A stretch of 35,957 bases of DNA from Flavobacteriaceae bacterium (GTDB lineage Bacteria > Bacteroidota > Bacteroidia > Flavobacteriales > Flavobacteriaceae): contig QXZA01000027.1 of assembly GCA_009886625.1 (NCBI GenBank), positions 139,429 to 175,385 of the forward strand, read 5' to 3'. The notes beneath the pieces are model-generated. The model made no database searches, was not told where the DNA came from, and saw nothing but the letters and a program-made list of their open reading frames with translations. Each line of letters begins with the position of its first letter. Position 1 is the first letter of the stretch. The translations under genes and the position numbers were made by a program. Below are positions 1-7,433 of this stretch, one piece after another.

Positions 1-2701
1 CAGGAGTTAATAAATCCGGAACTGTAACATTCAAGGTCTCTGTATCTGTACATCCAGCCGCATTAGTTACTGTTACCAGAACAACTGCATTTGAAGTTAT
101 TGCAGTAGTGGTTAATATATTACTTGCTCCATTCTGAACTGTAAACCCATCAATCTCAAATTCATAATTAGAATAACCCACAGGTCCTGCAGTAATCGTT
201 ATGGAATCTCCACTACAAATTGTGTCTCCTGTAGCATTACTTGATAAAGAAGCTACTGGAGTTGTTCCAAAGAAATCAACACCAATTACAATATCTTCAG
301 TGTAAGTACACCCAGAAATTACTGCATTAACAGTAACAATATCACCGTCATCAATCTCTCCAACACCAGAACCTGTAACTCTTGATAATGTTCTTGTTGC
401 GTTTGGACCTTGTACAGATCCACCATTTACCAGAAATTCATATGTTGTAGCTCCAGCTGCTGCTGTAATTATAGCTGTGGTTCCAACACAGTAAAGATCA
501 TTTGCAACACCTGTTTGTAAATCTGGATCGAAATCAGCACCAACATTAACAGTTAAAATATTAGTTGAAATGTTTCCACAGGAAATTGCTTCATCAAAAA
601 TACCATTCCCGTTTGTATCAATATAAGTGAAAGCGATTCTTCTGAATCTTGTTGTAGTTGTAAAATTTCCTCCTGGAGCATAATTAGCTGCCGTTGCTCC
701 AGCAATGTCTCCCCAGTTAGCTCCATCAGTAGAAGACTGCCATTTGTAACCAATAACATCTGAACCTGTTGCTACAGAGGATCCCGCAGGAGGCGCTCCA
801 TCACCGTCAATTGTTCCAGCCATTGCTGCTCCGTAACAAATATTTGAATCTGCTGCATTTGTAAATCTTATATCACCCTCATCTGTTAAGGTTAATACTT
901 GAAAAGTTTCAGTAACATCAATATAACATCCTGATGCATTTGATACTCTTGCAATTACCTGATCGCCATCGACTAATCTTGTCGTTGTAAATACTGCCCC
1001 TGACACTTCACTTGGCAAAGCAGGATTGCCCGTATTGTTTATATAAAAATTAAAATTTGTTCCACCAGATGCAGTCATTATAACTGATTGTCCCGAACAG
1101 ATAATATTTCCTGGAGCATTAGTAGATAAAGCTGGATTTAAACCTACTTCATCTACAACTAAAACGATAGTTTCTGTTGTAATACAACCAAAGTTATCGG
1201 TTACTGTTACAGCTATATTATCACCATTTTGAAGAATGTCTGTTGGAGCTGCTAAATTTCTTGTTGCTCCAGTTTGAATTATGTACTGTTCACTTGCTCC
1301 GTTTTGTTGTGAAGCACCATTGACAAAAAACTGGTAATTTGCAGCACCAGAGTTTGCAGAAACAATAACTGTTTCTCCTTGGCAAAAGGTATTTAGTGGA
1401 TCTGTTGTAGACAAACCAATTGTAAACTCAGGTCTAACATTGATGACAACAACATCAGTACCCTCAATCTCGCACTCCTTAGTTCCGGGTGATACAATTA
1501 CATTTCTTCTATAGTAAGTTGTTGTAGTCAATGCCGGTGGATCATAATTGACTGCTGTGGCCCCACTTATATCATAGTAAACAGACCCATTATTTGAATA
1601 CTGCCATTGATATTGTGCGGCTCCGTCAGAAACGGTTGCTACTGCAGAAACGCCTGTCCCATCCCCAAGAATTTGACTTGGATTATCTCCGTTACATATA
1701 TCACTATCACCTGCTACAGATAAAACAATATTACCGTCATTTGTAGCCGTAAGCTTTTGTAAAGTAAGAGATTCCTCCGTGAAACACCCTGATCCATTTG
1801 TGACTCTTACTGTTACAACTTGACCGTCATTAAGTGTTGTTGTATAATTTGCTCCTATAGCACCGGAGATAAGACCTCCATCAACATACCACGAATATGT
1901 TGGACCACCAGTTGCTGTAAAAGTAATTGTTTCTCCATCACAAAAATATTCCTCTGGAGCTGTGGAAGTTAAGGATACTGATGGTGGATTATTGACTGCA
2001 ACAGTAATTGATTCTGCACTAGTATCTGTAGTACACCCATTTTCGTCTGTCATTTGAATCGTAATAACATCACCATCTGCTATTGCATTTGCACCCACTG
2101 TTGAAGAAGTAAAAGTGTTATTTCCAACGGCGGTTTGTTTTACATCTCCATTGACTAAAAAACTATAATTTGCTGTAGCTTGATTTGGAGAAATTTCAAA
2201 AGTTATTGCTTCTCCTTGACATACAGTGCTTGTTACAACACCAGCAACGGTACTTGATAATGAAGCATTAGCCGGCGCATATACATCAATATCAGTAAGA
2301 GTAAATACATCATTGCTTGTATCGGTATCTCCTCCCACTGTCATACTTACAGTTAATGAGTATATCCCAGGCACTGAAAAATCTAAAGCTGCAGGCGAAC
2401 CAGAGAAATCGGCAGGATATGTAAGTGTCAATGTTCCACCAGAAGCATTTATCTGATTCCCAGCAGGAATAGTAGCATTAAATGCAGCTGTAGGATTGGG
2501 ACCATTAACAAAGACTCTTACCGTTTCACCAGCTATACTCTGGATAAGTGTATGATTATTTGTGAAAGTAACTTGAAAAGACACTGATGCGTCAGGACAG
2601 AATGGTTCCCCTCCAACTATTACAACGTTGGTTGCCTCAACATCAATTTGGGAAAATACTGCTGTTGGCAGCAATAACAATAAAAATAAGAATTTCTTCA
2701 A
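1..2701 (-). CDS. Giant secreted protein of Ig/PKD-like repeat modules (N-terminal 900 residues, partial)
   Basis: An open frame runs on the minus strand from a TTG at 2701-2699 to the window edge, so the C-terminus is missing. An in-frame TGA directly precedes the TTG, so no longer start is possible, and the first residues (LKKFLFLLLLLPTAVFSQ, read with Met first) form a clear signal peptide. A CARDB/Ig-like first domain (about residues 20-140, with C35) is followed by eight modules of about 80-110 residues, each with one early and one late cysteine. Type A modules have C-x-G-E/D/Q, often F-x-V-N-G, then GD-x-V and a late GC (early Cys at 161, 254, 440, 535, 738, 829). Type B modules have ICxG, then YxWQxS, GATAxxY and a TTTxxRR strand (Cys 336, 622). 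The order is A-A-B-A-A-B-A-A. Such proteins in Flavobacteriia are usually exported by the type IX system and act as adhesins or gliding-associated surface proteins. That role is inference, since the sorting domain lies outside the window. Confidence 0.85.
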   Translation of the reverse strand, partial: MKKFLFLLLLLPTAVFSQIDVEATNVVIVGGEPFCPDASVSFQVTFTNNHTLIQSIAGETVRVFVNGPNPTAAFNATIPAGNQINASGGTLTLTYPADFSGSPAALDFSVPGIYSLTVSMTVGGDTDTSNDVFTLTDIDVYAPANASLSSTVAGVVTSTVCQGEAITFEISPNQATANYSFLVNGDVKQTAVGNNTFTSSTVGANAIADGDVITIQMTDENGCTTDTSAESITVAVNNPPSVSLTSTAPEEYFCDGETITFTATGGPTYSWYVDGGLISGAIGANYTTTLNDGQVVTVRVTNGSGCFTEESLTLQKLTATNDGNIVLSVAGDSDICNGDNPSQILGDGTGVSAVATVSDGAAQYQWQYSNNGSVYYDISGATAVNYDPPALTTTTYYRRNVIVSPGTKECEIEGTDVVVINVRPEFTIGLSTTDPLNTFCQGETVIVSANSGAANYQFFVNGASQQNGASEQYIIQTGATRNLAAPTDILQNGDNIAVTVTDNFGCITTETIVLVVDEVGLNPALSTNAPGNIICSGQSVIMTASGGTNFNFYINNTGNPALPSEVSGAVFTTTRLVDGDQVIARVSNASGCYIDVTETFQVLTLTDEGDIRFTNAADSNICYGAAMAGTIDGDGAPPAGSSVATGSDVIGYKWQSSTDGANWGDIAGATAANYAPGGNFTTTTRFRRIAFTYIDTNGNGIFDEAISCGNISTNILTVNVGADFDPDLQTGVANDLYCVGTTAIITAAAGATTYEFLVNGGSVQGPNATRTLSRVTGSGVGEIDDGDIVTVNAVISGCTYTEDIVIGVDFFGTTPVASLSSNATGDTICSGDSITITAGPVGYSNYEFEIDGFTVQNGASNILTTTAITSNAVVLVTVTNAAGCTDTETLNVTVPDLLTP

Positions 2702-2758
2702 TCAAATCGTATTAAAATATAAACGCAAAAAAAGGGTCTATATTATATGATCTGTATA

Positions 2759-2766
2759 CAAAATTA
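2759..2766 (-). promoter_or_regulatory. Possible -7 box for the giant repeat protein
   Basis: The minus strand reads TAATTTTG, a full match to the Bacteroidota TAnnTTTG box, about 58 nt before the TTG start. A weak -33 candidate (GTTG, 2787-2790) lies 20 nt upstream. In such A/T-rich DNA a lone match can be chance. Confidence 0.4.
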
Positions 2767-2849
2767 GCCATAATTTTAACGAGTAGCAACAATAACTAAC
2801 AGGTTATTAACATTTTTTTTAACATATCTATTGGCGGTGATTACTGTAT

Positions 2850-3827
2850 TTATAAAAAATTCATTTTTTTCATCCATTCATCATTGTAAATTTTACCAAT
2901 ATATCGGCTACCAGAATCATGAAGCAAAACTACTACTACATCATCTTTAGTAAAATACTTTTTAAGTTGTAAAACTCCTTTTATTGCAGCTCCACAAGAA
3001 TTTCCAGCTAATATTCCTTCCTCCCTAGCAAGTTTTCGTGAGTAAATTGCGGCCTCTTTATCCGTTACTTTTTCAAAATGATCAATGATTGAAAAATTTA
3101 CATTTTTTGGTAAAATATCTTCCCCTATACCTTCGGTTGAATAAGGATAAATTTCATTGGGATCAAACACACCTGTTTCATGGTATTTTTTAAAAACAGA
3201 ACCGTATGTATCTATACCCCAAATCTTAATATTTGGGTTTTTCTCTTTAAGGAATTTTCCTACACCTGAGATTGTACCCCCTGTTCCAACACCTACAACA
3301 AAGTGGGTTATCTTTCCATCTGTTTGCTTCCAAATTTCAGGACCCGTACTTTCATAATGGGCTTGGGTGTTGGAAGGATTATCATACTGATTAACATGCC
3401 ATGAATTGGGAGTCTCATTTGCTATTCTGGCTGCAGTGCTGTAGTAGGATCGTGGGTCTTCTGCGAAAACATCTGTAGGACATATTACAACCTCTGCGCC
3501 CACTGCACGTAACAAATCAAATTTCTCTTTGGATTGCTTGTCTGTTGAAATACAGATTAGTTTGTATCCTTTTACTATTGCCGCCAAGGCTAATCCCATA
3601 CCTGTATTACCTGAGGTTCCCTCTACAATAGTCCCACCAGGCTTTAGGCGACCATCAGATTCGGCATCCTCAATCATTTTTACTGCCATGCGATCTTTGA
3701 CTGAATTTCCTGGATTAAAACTTTCGACTTTAGCTAAAACCAAAGCATCTACTTCTGCCGTAATGGTATTCAATTTTATTAGCGGGGTATCTCCGATCGT
3801 TTCTAATATATTATTGGCGTAATCCAT
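2850..3827 (-). CDS. PLP-dependent cystathionine beta-synthase / cysteine synthase family enzyme
   Basis: This is a fold-type II PLP enzyme of 325 residues using the ATG at 3827. A longer TTG reading (3872) is rejected because a -7 promoter box lies inside the extension. Visible motifs are SVKDR with the Schiff-base lysine K44, the substrate loop TSGNTG (71-76), the phosphate-binding GTGGTISG (181-188) and GNSCGA (275-280), whose serine contacts the PLP ring nitrogen. EGIGEDILP (232-240) and the C-terminal GKIYNDEWM resemble the catalytic core of cystathionine beta-synthases more than classical CysK. No C-terminal regulatory CBS domain pair is present. The likely reaction is beta-replacement on serine or O-acetylserine to give cystathionine or cysteine in the cytoplasm. 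Sequence alone does not settle which donor and nucleophile are used. It is transcribed alone, with its own promoter. Confidence 0.88.
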   Translation of the reverse strand: MDYANNILETIGDTPLIKLNTITAEVDALVLAKVESFNPGNSVKDRMAVKMIEDAESDGRLKPGGTIVEGTSGNTGMGLALAAIVKGYKLICISTDKQSKEKFDLLRAVGAEVVICPTDVFAEDPRSYYSTAARIANETPNSWHVNQYDNPSNTQAHYESTGPEIWKQTDGKITHFVVGVGTGGTISGVGKFLKEKNPNIKIWGIDTYGSVFKKYHETGVFDPNEIYPYSTEGIGEDILPKNVNFSIIDHFEKVTDKEAAIYSRKLAREEGILAGNSCGAAIKGVLQLKKYFTKDDVVVVLLHDSGSRYIGKIYNDEWMKKMNFL

Positions 3828-3844
3828 TTTATAAATTTTGATAA

Positions 3845-3873
3845 CAAAAGTATCTGTTAGTTTCTCAATCAAA
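3845..3873 (-). promoter_or_regulatory. Bacteroidota-type promoter of the PLP enzyme gene
   Basis: On the minus strand TTTG (3873-3870) is followed after 17 nt by TACTTTTG (3852-3845), fitting the primary sigma consensus of Bacteroidota. Transcription would start near 3839, giving a leader of about 12 nt before the ATG at 3827. The box supports choosing that ATG. Confidence 0.7.
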
Positions 3874-3890
3874 CTAATATACCTGTTAAA

Positions 3891-5129
3891 TTAACGGTAA
3901 CCTAATACCCTTGATGGAGAAATACGTAAAATAATTTTTGATGGAATCCAAAGAAGGAGAGTTGAAATTCCCAAGAAAAAGAGATTAACAAAAATTACTT
4001 TAAATCCGTCTATATAAACTGGGGCTTGACTTACAAAATAGGTTGTTGGATCCAACTGAATCCATCCCCAATAGTGTTGTGAAAAATAAAACCCTAAGCC
4101 TATTAAGTTTCCCCAAAAAAGTCCTTTCGTCATAATCACAGTCCCGTTATATAAAAATATTTTTTGGACCAAAGTATTATTAGCCCCCAATGCTTTTAAT
4201 AATCCTATCATCCTTGAACGTTCTAAAATCAATACCAGCAGAGCAGTTGCCATGTTAATGACGCCGACAAGAAGCATTACTATTAAGATAACCAATACGT
4301 TGAAATCAAATAAAGCAAGCCATTGAAAAATTCCTGAAAAACGATCTGTTATTGAACTACTATTTAATTCTGAAGGAAGTCGCTCATATATACGATTTGC
4401 TGTGAGCTCAACTTCATGAAAATTGTTTACAAAAAGTTCATATCCCCCTATTTGATTTTTGTTCCATTGATTCAATCGCTGTACTTGCCTTATATCTGCA
4501 TAAATCAAATTTTGATCAATATCTGGAAAGCCAGAAAAATATATCCCAACTACAGTAAACCTTCTTCTTTTAGGCAAACCTTCTACAGTTTGACTCTGAA
4601 AAAAAGCTTCTACTTTCTGGCCCAAGCTCAGTCCTAATCTGTCAGCCATGGTTTCTGAAATTAAAATTTCATTCGTAACACTCTCTTTTTTTGTATTGGG
4701 AAAACTACCTTGAGTTAAGAAAAAAGATAAACTTGACCAATCAAAGTCCTCTGAAACTCCTTTTAATAAGAAACCTTCAAAATCATTTTTAGTTTTTAGC
4801 ATTCCCGCCTTGAGAGCAATGCCATGAAGACGCTCAAGATTTTCATCCTCACTGATTTGATTTCTTAATTTTTGAGAATCTTCGAAGGGAAGTAAAGAAA
4901 CTTGAGACTCATTGTTTTCAAAAGATGTAACTAAAATATGTCCATTAAATACGCTTGTTTTTTTTTGTATTTCGCGTTGCAATCCCTCACTCGTTGACAT
5001 AGCAATCAAAATAGCTGCAATTCCAATAGCAACTGCAACAGTAGCAATATTGATTATTCGCTCAGAAACAGTACTTTTATCCTGTTTTTGACCTTGCATT
5101 TTTCTTGCAAAAAACAACGCTACATTCAA
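3891..5129 (-). CDS. FtsX/LolE-family ABC transporter permease (lipoprotein-release or similar)
   Basis: A 412-residue membrane protein with the MacB/FtsX plan: one helix near the N-terminus (about 25-45), a large periplasmic domain (about 50-270), then three helices (about 275-301, 325-349, 377-399). The cytoplasmic segment ILERSRMIGLLKALGA (301-316) is the family signature after the second helix. The start is TTG at 5129. The alternative ATG at 5099 would remove the ALFFARK stretch that is normally present just before the first helix in relatives. LolC/LolE proteins work with a LolD ATPase to move lipoproteins from the inner membrane. No ATPase gene is adjacent, so the substrate cannot be assigned. 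Its start overlaps that of the divergent muramidase gene. Confidence 0.85.
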   Translation of the reverse strand: MNVALFFARKMQGQKQDKSTVSERIINIATVAVAIGIAAILIAMSTSEGLQREIQKKTSVFNGHILVTSFENNESQVSLLPFEDSQKLRNQISEDENLERLHGIALKAGMLKTKNDFEGFLLKGVSEDFDWSSLSFFLTQGSFPNTKKESVTNEILISETMADRLGLSLGQKVEAFFQSQTVEGLPKRRRFTVVGIYFSGFPDIDQNLIYADIRQVQRLNQWNKNQIGGYELFVNNFHEVELTANRIYERLPSELNSSSITDRFSGIFQWLALFDFNVLVILIVMLLVGVINMATALLVLILERSRMIGLLKALGANNTLVQKIFLYNGTVIMTKGLFWGNLIGLGFYFSQHYWGWIQLDPTTYFVSQAPVYIDGFKVIFVNLFFLGISTLLLWIPSKIILRISPSRVLGYR

Positions 5130-6313
5130 TGAAAATTAGATTTAAAATTCGTCTCATCAAAAATACATTTTTATTTTGGCTTGCTTTAGCTTGTTCAACT
5201 ACTGTTTCTTGTGAAGCACAGGTTCTCCCTGGAGCAGAAGATACTGCAGCATACTTTCCAATGCTACAAAATAAAAAGGTAGGAATCGTAGCCCATCAAT
5301 CTAGTTTGATTGCTCAACAAGAACAGACTATTCACTTGGCAGATGTCCTTATAAAAAACAATATTGATCTCCAAAAAGTTTTTGCTCCTGAACATGGCTT
5401 TAGAGGAACAGCAGATGCAGGTGAGAAAATTGAAAATCAAGTTGACACCAAAACACAGCTACCAATAATTTCACTCTATGGTAAAAACAGAAAACCCACG
5501 AGTAAACAGCTTCAAGAAATTGAGATAATGATTTTTGATCTTCAAGATGTTGGGGTGCGATTTTTTACCTATCTCTCTACTTTGCATTACGTTATGGAAG
5601 CTTGTGCAGAAAATAATATTCCTTTAATTGTGTTGGACCGACCCAATCCAAATACAAATTATATTGATGGTCCTGTTTTAGATTTAAAAAACAAAAGTTT
5701 TGTTGGAATGCACCCCGTGCCTATTGTTTATGGAATGACTATTGGGGAATATGCCAAAATGATTAATGGTGAAAATTGGTTGAAAAATCAATTGAAGTGT
5801 GATCTGACAGTAATTCCTGTTCAAAATTTTACCCACAACACTCCTTATACCTTGTCCGTAAGACCCTCGCCCAATCTTCCCAATGAAAAATCAATTGCAC
5901 TTTACCCAAGTTTATGTTTATTGGAGCCTACAGAAGTTAGTGTGGGTAGAGGAACCTCAACTCAATTTCAAATCTATGGTCATCCGGACTTTCCCGACAC
6001 AGGCTTTTCTTTTACTCCTCAATCCAATTTTGGTTCCAAAAATCCGAAACACAAAGGACAAGTTTGTTATGGTAAAGATTTAACTCAAGTAGATAAGCCT
6101 GACAAAGTTGAACTGAAATGGCTCATAAATGCTTACTCTCATTTTCCTGAAAAAGAGTCTTTTTTCTTAAAGGGCTTTGAACGAATTGCTGGTGTTAGTA
6201 GTTTACAAACACAATTAGAGAACGGTGAAAGTGAAGCTAGCATTCGATCCTCTTGGACTGCAGGTTTAGCATCTTTTAAAAAAATAAGATTAAAATACTT
6301 ACTTTATCCTTAA
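5129..6313 (+). CDS. namZ: Exo-beta-N-acetylmuramidase NamZ-type protein (DUF1343)
   Basis: A 394-residue exported protein using the ATG at 5129. An upstream TTG (5105) would put extra residues before an already complete signal peptide (KIRFKIRLIKNTFLFWLALA, then CSTTVSCEAQ). Family features are VLPGAEDT at the mature N-terminus, APEHGFRGTADAGE, DLQDVGVRFFTYLSTL, LDRPNPN and TIGEYAKMINGE. DUF1343 proteins include NamZ, which removes terminal N-acetylmuramic acid from peptidoglycan fragments, so a role in cell-wall turnover or recycling in the periplasm is likely. Two cysteines near the cleavage region leave open a lipoprotein, but neither sits in a good lipobox. The stop codon lies in the palindrome TCCTTAAGGA (6307-6316), and its TAA overlaps the stop of convergent queE through a shared TTAA. 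Confidence 0.85.
   Translation: MKIRFKIRLIKNTFLFWLALACSTTVSCEAQVLPGAEDTAAYFPMLQNKKVGIVAHQSSLIAQQEQTIHLADVLIKNNIDLQKVFAPEHGFRGTADAGEKIENQVDTKTQLPIISLYGKNRKPTSKQLQEIEIMIFDLQDVGVRFFTYLSTLHYVMEACAENNIPLIVLDRPNPNTNYIDGPVLDLKNKSFVGMHPVPIVYGMTIGEYAKMINGENWLKNQLKCDLTVIPVQNFTHNTPYTLSVRPSPNLPNEKSIALYPSLCLLEPTEVSVGRGTSTQFQIYGHPDFPDTGFSFTPQSNFGSKNPKHKGQVCYGKDLTQVDKPDKVELKWLINAYSHFPEKESFFLKGFERIAGVSSLQTQLENGESEASIRSSWTAGLASFKKIRLKYLLYP
5158..5165 (-). promoter_or_regulatory. Possible -7 box for the FtsX/LolE-type permease
   Basis: The minus strand reads TATTTTTG (TAnnTTTG), 28 nt before the TTG start and inside the coding region of the divergent gene. No good -33 TTTG lies at the usual distance. Because the two genes have no spacer, their promoters must lie in each other's coding sequence, which raises its plausibility a little. 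Confidence 0.4.
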
Positions 6314-6942
6314 GGAATATTCAAGTATTTGTGTGTCTGAAGCGACACTTTCCACTTAGGGTTTTCTAAAACATAATCAACCAACAAAGGCATCACTGTG
6401 TCACGTTTACTCCATTCTGGCTGCAAAAAAAGCTTACAGTTTTTATTAACCTTTGATGCTTCCTCTTCTGCAAAACGTAGATCGTCTTTATTATAAACAA
6501 TCATTTTGAGTTCATCTGCACGTTGGTACGCATCAGATATCGGTAATTTATTCTTTTTTGGAGATAGACAAAACCAATCCCAATTTCCACTTAAAGGATA
6601 CGCTCCTGAGGTCTCAATATGAATTTGTATTTCTTTTTCATGTAATGCATTAGTGAGAGGATCCATAGACCACATTAGTGGTTCGCCACCCGTAACCACA
6701 ACGGTATTCGAATGTTTTTTTGCTTCTTCAATAATTACTGAAATATCAGTGGGTGGATGTAATTCTGCATTCCAACTCTCTTTTACATCACACCAATGGC
6801 AACCAACATCACAACCCCCAATTCGAATAAAATACGCAGCACTCCCTTTATGATAGCCCTCACCTTGAACGGTATAAAACGCTTCCATCAAGGGTAAAGA
6901 AAAACCTTTTTCTACTTTTGCTATGGATTCTTTTTTTTGCAT
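6310..6942 (-). CDS. queE: 7-carboxy-7-deazaguanine synthase (radical SAM)
   Basis: A 210-residue radical SAM protein. C44, C48 and C51 form the CxxxCxxC motif that holds the 4Fe-4S cluster (GGCDVGCHWCD). TGGEP (84-88) is the SAM-binding loop, and FYTVQGEG (22-29) is the usual N-terminal QueE strand. It converts 6-carboxy-5,6,7,8-tetrahydropterin to 7-carboxy-7-deazaguanine, a step toward queuosine in tRNA. No other queuosine gene is in the window. Convergent with the muramidase gene, their stop codons overlap by 4 nt. The ATG at 6942 lies directly downstream of a -7 box, suggesting an almost leaderless mRNA. Confidence 0.93.
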   Translation of the reverse strand: MQKKESIAKVEKGFSLPLMEAFYTVQGEGYHKGSAAYFIRIGGCDVGCHWCDVKESWNAELHPPTDISVIIEEAKKHSNTVVVTGGEPLMWSMDPLTNALHEKEIQIHIETSGAYPLSGNWDWFCLSPKKNKLPISDAYQRADELKMIVYNKDDLRFAEEEASKVNKNCKLFLQPEWSKRDTVMPLLVDYVLENPKWKVSLQTHKYLNIP

Positions 6943-6946
6943 CGCA

Positions 6947-6954
6947 CAAAGATA
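6947..6954 (-). promoter_or_regulatory. -7 promoter box for queE, near-leaderless
   Basis: The minus strand reads TATCTTTG, a full TAnnTTTG match, ending 5 nt before the queE ATG at 6942. Transcription from it would begin at or next to the start codon. No TTTG is found at the expected -33 distance. Confidence 0.5.
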
Positions 6955-7013
6955 CCACTTTCCAAATCTACTTTCATTGAGAAATCGTATCTTTAAAAAA
7001 CATTACTTTAATT

Positions 7014-7433
7014 ATGCCAAAACCTTTTCATTTAGCCATACCCGTTGACAATCTTGAGCGCTGTAGTCAATTTTATGGTTCAGTGTTAGAATGCGAAGCT
7101 GGACGATCATCAGACCATTGGATTGATTACAATATGTTTGGACACCAATTAGTCCTACATGTAGACCCACATCACAATCCTAAGAAACACCATAATGAAG
7201 TTGACGGAAAATCTGTGCCTGTCCCCCACTTTGGTGTTGTTTTGGGATGGGAAGAGTTTACATCATTTGCTCAAAAACTAAAAACTAAAGAAGTTGAGTT
7301 TGTGATCGAACCCTACCTTAGATTTGAAGGACTTCCTGGCGAACAAATGACTATGTTTTTTTACGATCCAGCAGGAAATGCCATTGAGTTTAAGGCCTTT
7401 AAAAACGAGGATCAAATTTTTGCAACTGAATAG
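7014..7433 (+). CDS. VOC-superfamily (glyoxalase/dioxygenase-like) protein
   Basis: A 139-residue single-chain vicinal-oxygen-chelate protein. It begins PFHLAIPVDNLERCSQFYGSVLEC, the typical first beta-alpha-beta unit with a metal-site histidine (H6). The second half has PVPHFGVVL (second histidine) and ends with MFFYDPAGNAIEFKAF, where the glutamate is the usual C-terminal metal ligand. The ligand set H/H/E suggests a divalent metal enzyme. The substrate cannot be told: glyoxalase, dioxygenase and resistance proteins share this fold. The stop codon directly abuts the ATG of the next gene, so the two are probably one transcript. A TATCTTTA box (6988-6995) lies 18 nt upstream and could be its -7 element. 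Confidence 0.8.
   Translation: MPKPFHLAIPVDNLERCSQFYGSVLECEAGRSSDHWIDYNMFGHQLVLHVDPHHNPKKHHNEVDGKSVPVPHFGVVLGWEEFTSFAQKLKTKEVEFVIEPYLRFEGLPGEQMTMFFYDPAGNAIEFKAFKNEDQIFATE

Noticed and set aside
2226-2456. Plus-strand open frame of 76 codons inside the giant repeat gene
   Set aside because: It is antisense to a continuous signal-peptide-bearing reading frame with clear repeat modules, and has no features of its own.
2783-2825. Inverted repeat AATAAC/GTTATT followed by T tract as a terminator
   Set aside because: The T tract follows on the plus strand, where no gene precedes it; on the minus strand, the direction of the PLP enzyme gene, no T run follows.
3828-3872. Longer TTG start for the PLP enzyme
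   Set aside because: The extension overlaps a -7/-33 promoter pair and adds residues not expected in the family; the ATG at 3827 is better.
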